A stretch of 10,680 nt of DNA. It comes from Candidatus Woesearchaeota archaeon CG07_land_8_20_14_0_80_44_23 (GTDB taxonomy: Archaea > Nanobdellota > Nanobdellia > Woesearchaeales > 0-14-0-80-44-23). This document shows, piece by piece, positions 1 through 5,831 of the stretch. The position numbers were made by a program, and so were the translations under genes. Numbering within the stretch: the first letter of the stretch is position 1; each line of letters begins with the position of its first letter. The stretch spans positions 1 to 10,680 of the forward strand of contig PEXD01000026.1 in NCBI GenBank assembly GCA_002779235.1, given 5' to 3'. The notes beneath the pieces were generated by a model that did not search any database, was not told the DNA's origin, and saw only the letters and a program-made list of their open reading frames with translations.

Positions 1-172
1 CGGGCAGAGGCAGATTGCACATAACATATGCGATTAAGAGAAGTTGCATTAATTCTACAGAGGGAATGCCTGAAATCTTTTCAAAGAAAAAAACCTAATT
101 CGCATTATTTTCATGCAAATCCGGAATTCTTCCATAAAACCTGAAAAACCTTTCATTTTCAGCCGCAAACCC

Positions 173-182
173 TTATTAAAAA
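173..182 (+). promoter_or_regulatory. Candidate TATA box upstream of the membrane-anchored protein gene
   Basis: The sequence TTATTAAAAA resembles an archaeal TATA box. It would place the transcription start near 200-205, leaving a leader of about 30 nt that contains the GGAGG ribosome site at 220-224. The rest of the first 213 bases is AT-rich and holds no gene I can support. This would be the promoter for the three-gene unit that follows. The match is imperfect and no start site is known. Confidence 0.45.
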
Positions 183-219
183 TGCCTGCGTATTAGTTCT
201 CATACAAAATTAATTGTTT

Positions 220-224
220 GGAGG
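220..224 (+). promoter_or_regulatory. Shine-Dalgarno site that decides the start of the first gene
   Basis: GGAGG lies 7 nt before the ATG at 232-234. It falls inside the slightly longer reading frame that would begin at the TTG at 214, so the longer start is unlikely. Confidence 0.75.
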
Positions 225-231
225 CAGAAAA

Positions 232-708
232 ATGTCAGCTAAGAACGCAAAAAGGGTAATAGGAACAATAGCTGTCGTGACCGCTATTGCAGGCACAATG
301 GCTTTTGGGGATGCAGTCGGGTTCAACAGGATTTTCAACAGGACAGCTGCAAAGATTTCTCCCGAGAGCTATGTTGTAGAGCAGGGCTTTTACCAGAAGC
401 CCTATGACCTTAGCATAGTAGTTGAGAAAAACGACTCTGGAAAGGTTGAGAGTTACCTCATAACAAAAGAGCAGAGATACCCGGTAATGCAGGGAGCGCA
501 GGACGTGCTTGTGGGAAGCATTGACGACATTGCAAAGAACCTGACAGAGGGGCAGCAGGAACAGATATTCCAGGGTTTTTCCGACCAGGAGCAGAAGACG
601 ATAGTAGGGCAGTATTTCAAGGAAAAAGTTGGTGAGGGAGTTGAACAGGGCAAGAACTGGCTGAAGGACCTTTACGACAAGCTGAAGGATTATTTCCAGA
701 ATCCCTGA
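232..708 (+). CDS. Small membrane-anchored or exported protein of unknown function
   Basis: I do not recognise a family for this 158-residue protein. The start is the ATG at 232, because GGAGG sits 7 nt upstream; a TTG at 214 is in frame but would place that site within the gene. A short basic N-terminus (K4, K7, R8) is followed by one hydrophobic segment at about residues 9-26, rich in Ala, Val, Ile and Gly. This fits a single membrane anchor or an uncleaved signal. The remaining 130 residues are soluble, charged and Gln/Glu/Lys-rich, with a probably helical, amphipathic C-terminus containing a KDLYDKLKDYF stretch. By orientation rules the soluble part would probably lie outside the membrane, but this is inference. 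The next gene starts 10 nt after the stop, so the two are likely co-transcribed. The protein could be the membrane component of the coiled-coil/AAA module downstream. Confidence 0.85.
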   Translation: MSAKNAKRVIGTIAVVTAIAGTMAFGDAVGFNRIFNRTAAKISPESYVVEQGFYQKPYDLSIVVEKNDSGKVESYLITKEQRYPVMQGAQDVLVGSIDDIAKNLTEGQQEQIFQGFSDQEQKTIVGQYFKEKVGEGVEQGKNWLKDLYDKLKDYFQNP

Positions 709-718
709 AGGTGCTGCC

Positions 719-1237
719 ATGGACAAATACCTCTCAAAATTCATGAGGGAAAAGCTCGGGCTTGACGCCTCGGGAATAGAAAAGCTTGTGCAGCAGATGC
801 AGTCAGGCGTGAAGAACATAGAATCAGAGGCGGCAGAAGTGAGGAAAAACTTTGATAACGCAAAAAAGGCAATAGAATCTGACTACAAAATGGCCGATGC
901 AGAGACAAGGAAAAGATATGATTCATACATGAAAGCGATAAATGAAATTTCAGAGAAACTGGACCGGCTTGTTAACTTGCTCTATCCCATGAGAGATGCG
1001 ATTTCATCAGAGGCAGAGGGGATAAAAGGTGGCTGCATGGAGAATCAGGAACCGCTTTTTGACGACTCGCTCAGCTCTAGGATAAGGAGGAACGCCGAGT
1101 CAGCAGAAGAGGAGGGAAAGAGAAGCCGGCAGTCATCTGTTGACATGGCATCAGAGCTTATTGAAAAGCAGAGGGATGAGATTGGAAAGATAAAGAGGGA
1201 AAAAAATTATGAAAAAGAATCAGGGGGTAAAAAATGA
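719..1237 (+). CDS. Coiled-coil protein, 172 aa, unknown function
   Basis: The protein is almost entirely charged and helical and has no membrane segment. Residues from about 15 to 95 read as a long amphipathic helix or coiled coil containing IEKLVQQM and ISEKLDRLVNLL patterns. A break follows around a Gly-Gly-Cys at about 103-105, then a strongly charged Arg/Glu/Lys/Ser tail. The only obvious ribosome site is a weak GGTG just after the upstream stop, so translation is probably coupled to the gene before it. Its stop overlaps the next start in an ATGA arrangement (1234-1237). Size and helical character recall small membrane-remodelling coiled-coil proteins such as ESCRT-III, and an AAA ATPase lies nearby, but I see no sequence signature of that family. 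No function can be assigned from sequence alone. Confidence 0.85.
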   Translation: MDKYLSKFMREKLGLDASGIEKLVQQMQSGVKNIESEAAEVRKNFDNAKKAIESDYKMADAETRKRYDSYMKAINEISEKLDRLVNLLYPMRDAISSEAEGIKGGCMENQEPLFDDSLSSRIRRNAESAEEEGKRSRQSSVDMASELIEKQRDEIGKIKREKNYEKESGGKK

Positions 1238-2349
1238 CTGAAAACCAATCAATTGAGGAGAGGCTTGACGATGGCCTCAAGATAGAGCAGCCTGCTGCTG
1301 TTTCAGCAGAGGAGGCTCCAAACAAAGTGGAATACGAGACGGACTTTGTAAAGACAATGGTGAAGAACAAGGACAAGAAGCTCTTTGAAAGGGTGAAAAA
1401 GGCAGACCTGTACAAGAGAAACTTCGACGAGCTCACCACAAGCGCCACCTCAAGCAAGCTTGAGGAATATGTAAAGCAGATAGACAGCAACGAGAAGAAG
1501 ATGAAGGAGCTGTTTGAGGGAAAGAAGACGCTTTGGGACACAATAGTGATATACTGGGCGAGGATAACCGGCAGGGAATATACCGAAAAAGAAAGGCTCA
1601 TAGACGCAATGGTAAGGAACGCAGAGAATGCTGTCTCAGACCTGGGCTCAAAGCTTTCCAACTTCATAACAACAAAAGAGCAGCTTAACCAGTATTACAT
1701 TGAGAAGAAAGAGATGAAAGCAGAGCTGAGCGACAGCATTGATGACTATAAGGGCATAATCAGCCAGCTGGACGCAGAGATAATGAAATACCAGCACGAC
1801 TATGACAAGCTTGAGACAAAAGGGGAGCTCTCAATGAGGGATACCCTTGAAATGGAAATAGACAAGATGGCGAAAGACAAGCGCACTGTGGAGAGGCAGC
1901 TTGAGATAGCCTCAAACAAATACATATTTGTGGACAACACATCGCTTGTGCTGGACGCCCTCTCAAACCAGGTGGAGACAGCAGTGGACAGGGTAGTTAT
2001 CATGAAGAGCAAGGCAGAGGATTACATCACAGAGGCAAAGCAGATGAAGGACTCAATAGTCAAGCTTTCAGGAATAATAAAGTCCACAACTGAAATGCAG
2101 AAATACTCTGCCCAGATACAGAACGCCCTCAACCAGGGACTTTCCCTGCTCTCGCAGAACCTTGACATAATAGTCAAGTCAATCGGAAGCGAAGAGCCGA
2201 ATCTCTACAAGGAGAATACAATCAACGGGATTTCAGCGAGGAGCCAGAAGGGGCAGGAGATTGTCTATGAAGGCACAGATGACCTCTCCACAAAGATAAA
2301 TGACATAAGGGCGAGACCCGGCAAGTATTCCTCAAAGCAGAACAACTGA
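1234..2349 (+). CDS. Long coiled-coil protein, 371 aa, cysteine-free, unknown function
   Basis: The ATG at 1234 overlaps the preceding stop by 4 nt and has GGGGG at 1223-1227, a good SD site. The N-terminal 40 residues are acidic and probably disordered. A basic stretch follows, then heptad-like helices across most of residues 60-320. The most hydrophobic patch is around W101-W108 (WDTIVIYW), too short and too polar on its flanks to be a clear membrane span, but it could be a membrane-dipping or packing surface. The last 45 residues look flexible. There are no cysteines. The general look, with repeated long helices, resembles TelA-type (toxic anion resistance) proteins, but I cannot point to a diagnostic motif and do not assign it. 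A T-rich tract follows immediately. With the two preceding genes it forms a three-gene unit. Confidence 0.88.
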   Translation: MTENQSIEERLDDGLKIEQPAAVSAEEAPNKVEYETDFVKTMVKNKDKKLFERVKKADLYKRNFDELTTSATSSKLEEYVKQIDSNEKKMKELFEGKKTLWDTIVIYWARITGREYTEKERLIDAMVRNAENAVSDLGSKLSNFITTKEQLNQYYIEKKEMKAELSDSIDDYKGIISQLDAEIMKYQHDYDKLETKGELSMRDTLEMEIDKMAKDKRTVERQLEIASNKYIFVDNTSLVLDALSNQVETAVDRVVIMKSKAEDYITEAKQMKDSIVKLSGIIKSTTEMQKYSAQIQNALNQGLSLLSQNLDIIVKSIGSEEPNLYKENTINGISARSQKGQEIVYEGTDDLSTKINDIRARPGKYSSKQNN

Positions 2350-2370
2350 TTTTTTGTTTTTTTATCTTTT
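2350..2370 (+). terminator. T-rich transcription terminator between the coiled-coil genes and the AAA gene
   Basis: Immediately after the stop codon comes a tract of 18 T in 21 bases, broken only by G, A and C. Archaeal RNA polymerase terminates at such T tracts without needing a hairpin, and none is seen here. Termination may be partial, since no strong TATA box is visible between it and the AAA gene. Confidence 0.6.
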
Positions 2371-2407
2371 AGTTCATGCTTAATTTCATCAGCTGGATAA
2401 TAACAAC

Positions 2408-2413
2408 GGGGGG
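2408..2413 (+). promoter_or_regulatory. G-rich ribosome site supporting a GTG start for the AAA ATPase
   Basis: A run of six G residues ends 8 nt before the GTG at 2422, the expected distance for a ribosome site. No ATG in this frame lies nearby, so the GTG start is preferred over a TTG at 2441, which is in a different frame. Confidence 0.6.
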
Positions 2414-2421
2414 CGTCTGGA

Positions 2422-4065
2422 GTGGAAGAAATCCTTAGGGTTGACGAGGAGAGCCTGAAAAAGGCAAAGGCGGAGTTCAAGAGAATTCTCTCATCCAAGT
2501 ATGACTTTTACACTACACTCAAGATAAAGGACAGGGAATCAATAGGCATGCTATCAAGGGATGCATACGAAACAGCAGAGTCGCTGGAGGATTTTCTCGC
2601 AACATTCTCAGCAGTCAGGGAGTGCACAGAGCGCTATCTCTCATCAAAGGGGCTGGACAGGGCGATGCCCAGGGATGAGTTCTCGGCATTCCTCAACATG
2701 TTTTCAACTTATGCTGGAATTGCCGAGGCAGAGATTTCCCTTAATCTTGCTGAGAAGGAGAACAGCAAATATCCCCTTGGGTTCATTGATTTTAAGGAGG
2801 GGCTCGGAAACCCAAATGCATACCTCGACGTGATAATATCCTCATACGCAGAGTCAGTGAAGAAGAATACAGGAACAGGCAAACAGATGAAAAAGCTCCT
2901 GCTGGTGCTCTACAACTCGCTTGAGGACAAGCTGATGGCAGAAAAATCCAGGTATCCGATGCTTGAATCAGCTGTCTCTGATATCGTGCTTGCTGTGGAC
3001 AGCATAAAGCTCAAGGGATTCTCATCGCACAATGGAAAAGCAGAGGAGAGAAATCATGTTGAAATTGACAAAACATCAGAGCAGTACCTTACCTTTGACA
3101 GGGTAATCGGCAACAGCGAGGCAAAGCATGCCCTCAAGAAATACGCTGAAATGCTTTTCCTTTACAACCCTGAAACAAGGAAGAACTCAATAGCAGAAGT
3201 CACATACATACCGAGGACCGCTTTCCTGTATGCAAGGCCTGGCACAGGAAAGACCAGCCTTGCAGCTGCAGTGAGAAATTACATGCAGGAGCTTTCCGAG
3301 AAGACAGGCAAGAAATTCTCATGGGTGACAGTGGACTCCTCAATAAAGAAGAAGTGGTACGGCGAGACAGAGGAGATACTCAAGGCAAAGGCAGACGCTG
3401 CGATGAGCCCTGATGGAATCGGGGTGATATTCATTGACGACATAGACGGGTTCGTGGTGAGCAGGGACGACTCATACACAAACGCCCCTGACAAGAGCAT
3501 GACAATGTACCTGATGCAGCTGATTGAGGGCATAGACACTCCCTATTTCGGAAACTACATAATACTATCGGCGAGCAACAAGCCGGATGATTTGGATGAG
3601 GCGCTGATAGAGAGGATAGGCGAGGCATCCCTGAACGTGCCTGGCCCTGCAACAGTTGAAGAGTATTCTGAATTCCTCAGGTCAAAGCTTGAGAAGGGAA
3701 TAAAGGCAGGATATGTGAGCATAAGCGATGATGAGTGGATTTGCGCTTCAAAATTATGCATGAAATACCAGGAAACCCTCAGTCCCAGGGACCTGACAAA
3801 GGCAATAAGGATGCTCCAGCAGGGCGCTGCAGAGAGGATACCCTTCAGCGAGATATATCTGCTTCCGCCTGAGCAGCAGCAGGAAAGCATACAAAAATCA
3901 TTCTCAAAAATTGGGATAGGCGAGCTTGAGACGGCGATAGAGGCAAGATACAGGAACGAGGTCAGCCAGCACGAGATATCCCAGAAAGCGGAGATAAAAA
4001 GGCGCGCAGGCGAGATTGAGAGGCAGTATGAGGCAATGAAGCTTGCAGAGGGCAGGGTGAAATAA
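2422..4065 (+). CDS. AAA+ ATPase of Vps4/katanin-like type with altered catalytic motifs
   Basis: This 547-residue protein has a novel-looking helical N-terminal region (about 1-215) and one AAA domain (about 220-470). Visible motifs are Walker A ARPGTGKTS (A271-S279, K277 and T278 intact); the pore-loop stretch KKKWYGETEE (K309-E318), very like the SKWxGESE of Vps4, katanin and spastin; Walker B VIFIDDID (V335-D342); sensor-1 Asn N386 in LSASNKP; a second-region-of-homology stretch LDEALIERIGEA with one candidate arginine finger, R398; and SPRDLTKAIR further on. A charged helical tail follows. Known members use ATP to thread or remodel protein assemblies as hexamers. Oddities: the first Walker A glycine is Ala, the Walker B Glu is Asp (D340), and the second finger position appears to be Ala (A402). 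The next gene begins directly after the stop. I infer a cytosolic motor acting on the neighbouring coiled-coil proteins. Confidence 0.93.
   Translation: MEEILRVDEESLKKAKAEFKRILSSKYDFYTTLKIKDRESIGMLSRDAYETAESLEDFLATFSAVRECTERYLSSKGLDRAMPRDEFSAFLNMFSTYAGIAEAEISLNLAEKENSKYPLGFIDFKEGLGNPNAYLDVIISSYAESVKKNTGTGKQMKKLLLVLYNSLEDKLMAEKSRYPMLESAVSDIVLAVDSIKLKGFSSHNGKAEERNHVEIDKTSEQYLTFDRVIGNSEAKHALKKYAEMLFLYNPETRKNSIAEVTYIPRTAFLYARPGTGKTSLAAAVRNYMQELSEKTGKKFSWVTVDSSIKKKWYGETEEILKAKADAAMSPDGIGVIFIDDIDGFVVSRDDSYTNAPDKSMTMYLMQLIEGIDTPYFGNYIILSASNKPDDLDEALIERIGEASLNVPGPATVEEYSEFLRSKLEKGIKAGYVSISDDEWICASKLCMKYQETLSPRDLTKAIRMLQQGAAERIPFSEIYLLPPEQQQESIQKSFSKIGIGELETAIEARYRNEVSQHEISQKAEIKRRAGEIERQYEAMKLAEGRVK
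4055..4060 (+). promoter_or_regulatory. Ribosome site inside the end of the AAA gene
   Basis: GGGTGA lies 5 nt before the ATG at 4066 and within the last codons of the ATPase gene. The ATPase stop codon directly abuts that ATG. This arrangement points to coupled translation of the two proteins. Confidence 0.6.
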
Positions 4066-4893
4066 ATGGACGAATACTGGAGCATGGCTGCAAGGAAGGC
4101 GAGGGAAGAGGCAGGAAGGAAGTGCAGGTTCTCGAGCATAGACGCGCTGCTCTCAGAAACATACGAGTCAAACGGCACAGTGATGATGCAGATTTCGGGA
4201 ATTGCAGAGGAGATGAAGCATATATGCGACAGCATAGGCGAATCATTCAGCATGCCCTCAATAATATACAATGTAGGGGAACAGGATTCGCTGATGCAGA
4301 GGATGGCAGATTTTCTTGAATCATATGCATCAAGCACATCGCTGGATGCAAGCACGAGGTATTCAGCTGAAAAATCAAGAGAGATTATAAGAAAGGTGTC
4401 AAAGATAAGCCCTGGCAGCCAAGAGAAGAGAGAAGAGCCGCTGAAGGAGCTGCTTAATGCATACTCTGCCTTTGACAATTTTGCAGGAAATGACAAGCCA
4501 TGCGAGATAGATGTTTCAGGGGTGATTGCCAGGATTGCCGGCTGCGACTTCAATGGCATCGGGATTGAAAGCTGCGCCCTTGACTCTGAAAAGGCATATG
4601 CGACAGAATCAGGGCGGCTGGCTCTTGAAAAAATCGCATATTTAATGAGGGATTCCTGCGAAAGCGGCTCAAGGATAATATTCTCAGCAGAAAAGCAGGA
4701 CAGGTTTGTGACAACAGAGGCGTGGTGCAGCAGGAGGGCGATAAGCTATGAGAGCATTCCAGCTCTTATAAAAAACGAATGGCGGCTCCTGCTGGCAGAA
4801 TACATTGCAGAAAAGAACGGCTCGCACCTGGAGATAAGCCCGCCTGGCAGGGAATATCTCGACATAAAAATCCGGCTTCCGGTGAAGGGGTGA
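4066..4893 (+). CDS. Protein with a degenerate GHKL (histidine-kinase-like) ATPase fold at its C-terminus
   Basis: The 275-residue protein starts directly after the AAA stop. Residues 1-125 are helical. From about 140 on, the layout follows a histidine-kinase catalytic core: a strand-helix start (CEIDVSGVIARIAG), a helix ALEKIAYLMRDS (186-197) at the place of the N-box, a strand RIIFSAE, then a helix-strand-strand end, LAEYIAEKNGSHLEIS followed by PPGREYLDIKIRLP (to P272). That ending closely matches the usual GHKL ending, in which a helix with an H/NGG turn is followed by a strand, PG and a last strand. The N-box Asn appears replaced by Asp (D196), and I find no DxGxG nucleotide-binding box. 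It is therefore probably a pseudo-ATPase or a protein-binding module. There is no membrane segment and no convincing phospho-accepting His. The fold is my pattern-based inference; the gene itself is secure. Confidence 0.88.
   Translation: MDEYWSMAARKAREEAGRKCRFSSIDALLSETYESNGTVMMQISGIAEEMKHICDSIGESFSMPSIIYNVGEQDSLMQRMADFLESYASSTSLDASTRYSAEKSREIIRKVSKISPGSQEKREEPLKELLNAYSAFDNFAGNDKPCEIDVSGVIARIAGCDFNGIGIESCALDSEKAYATESGRLALEKIAYLMRDSCESGSRIIFSAEKQDRFVTTEAWCSRRAISYESIPALIKNEWRLLLAEYIAEKNGSHLEISPPGREYLDIKIRLPVKG
4881..4886 (+). promoter_or_regulatory. Ribosome site supporting a GTG start at 4890
   Basis: GGTGAA lies 4-5 nt before a GTG whose last two bases overlap the preceding stop (GTGA, 4890-4893). 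The reading frame extends further upstream inside the previous gene, but a start there would overlap it by more than 100 nt and is unlikely. Confidence 0.55.
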
Positions 4894-5831
4894 GGGGCAT
4901 CTCAAAAGAAAAGATAATAGGAATGATAAGGGCTGCTTCGGCAGCCGGGCAGCAGTTAGAACAGCGTGCAGAGCAGTCAGGGCAGTCAGGCATAATCTCA
5001 AAAATAAAAAAGGCAGAAGAAAAATATGAGAGAATAGAAGAGAATGAAACAGAAGAAAAGAAAGAAAATATTGAAGAAGAAAAAGAAAAATGGACAGAAG
5101 GAAAAAAAGGGAAAGAACAAGGGGAAGGGCCGAAAAAGAATCTTGAAGAAATTGCAGACGGGCTTATGGCAGGCGGAAAGCCAGGCGAGGCGATAGCAAA
5201 TTATGAGATGGCTGCATCAGAAAAGCCGTCATATGAAATTCTCAAAAAGCTCGCCTTTGCCTACATAAGCTCGGGCTATCCTGATATAGCAGCAGAGCGG
5301 CTTGGAAGCTATCAGGCAAAAGACAGGTGGCAGGAGCGCAGCATAAAAATCCTGAGGGCACACGCCATGCTTCTCTCAGCAGATGAGAAAATCAGAAAAG
5401 AGGGGCTGCTGCTCTGCAGCTCGCTGCAGGACAAGAGCTACCTTGACCTTGATGCCCTATTGGAAGAAGGGCTGTCAATGGCGAGGCAGTCAGATTATGG
5501 GAGGGCAAGGGCTGTTTCAGAGGAAATTTCTTCCTGGATAAACAGCAAGAGGGCAGTGCTTTACACAAGGGAGCTGGACTCGGCAGAGGGGCTTTCAAAC
5601 TATTTCCTGAAAGAAGCCGACTATCCTGAAACAGAGAAGCTCTGCTCTGCAATAATATCTATTGCAGAGAGCGGCTCCCTGCTTGAGATTCGGGCGAGGG
5701 CGATTGAAAAGTCGGGCTTCAAAGGGGAGATTGAGGCAGCTGCAAGGGAGCTGAAAAAGAGGTTCCCTGAAAACGCATTCGCAAGGGCAATGGCTGAAAA
5801 ATACGGGCTTGACGCAAATGGCAGGCATTGA
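4890..5831 (+). CDS. Helical-repeat (TPR-like) protein with a long charged linker
   Basis: I chose the GTG at 4890 because it overlaps the upstream stop as GTGA and has GGTGA before it; the next option is the ATG at 4923. The protein is 313 residues. Residues 1-35 form a short amphipathic region containing an IIGMIRAAS-like helix. Residues about 38-83 are almost wholly Glu, Lys, Arg, Gln and Asn, a flexible or single-helix linker. From about 84 to the end come helix pairs typical of tetratricopeptide-like repeats, clearest in the stretch with GLMAGGKPGEAIANYE followed by LAFAYISSGYPDIAAERL. Such repeats usually bind proteins. No enzyme motif or membrane segment is seen. Its position in the cluster suggests a scaffold or adaptor, perhaps for the ATPase. 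The function is unknown. Confidence 0.85.
   Translation: MRGISKEKIIGMIRAASAAGQQLEQRAEQSGQSGIISKIKKAEEKYERIEENETEEKKENIEEEKEKWTEGKKGKEQGEGPKKNLEEIADGLMAGGKPGEAIANYEMAASEKPSYEILKKLAFAYISSGYPDIAAERLGSYQAKDRWQERSIKILRAHAMLLSADEKIRKEGLLLCSSLQDKSYLDLDALLEEGLSMARQSDYGRARAVSEEISSWINSKRAVLYTRELDSAEGLSNYFLKEADYPETEKLCSAIISIAESGSLLEIRARAIEKSGFKGEIEAAARELKKRFPENAFARAMAEKYGLDANGRH

Noticed and set aside
1..49. Minus-strand ATG at 49-47 giving a hydrophobic start like a signal peptide
   Set aside because: Only about 16 codons are visible, with no ribosome site and no good TATA box.
3..98. Open plus-strand frame from the left edge to a TAA at 96-98, about 31 codons
   Set aside because: It is too short, its residues resemble no gene end I know, and it has no clear terminator. 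It could be chance.
1234..2349. TelA (toxic anion resistance) assignment for the 371-aa coiled-coil protein
   Set aside because: The similarity is only in general helical character and length; I see no diagnostic motif.
2422..2700. MIT domain at the N-terminus of the AAA protein, which would make it a true Vps4/CdvC
   Set aside because: The region is far longer than MIT and I could not match the three-helix pattern.
4177..4190. C-box-like GTGATGA, as in archaeal C/D guide RNAs
   Set aside because: It lies within a coding region and no D box with a K-turn arrangement is seen at the right distance.
3555..4559. Long minus-strand open frame (334 codons) opposite the AAA gene and its neighbour
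   Set aside because: It is a shadow of two well-supported plus-strand genes. Its Ser/Leu-rich composition is typical of an antisense reading.
4779..4889. Upstream extension of the charged-linker helical-repeat protein to an ATG at 4779
   Set aside because: It would overlap the previous gene by 115 nt, and the added residues look like an out-of-frame reading. The GTGA overlap at 4890 with a ribosome site is better.
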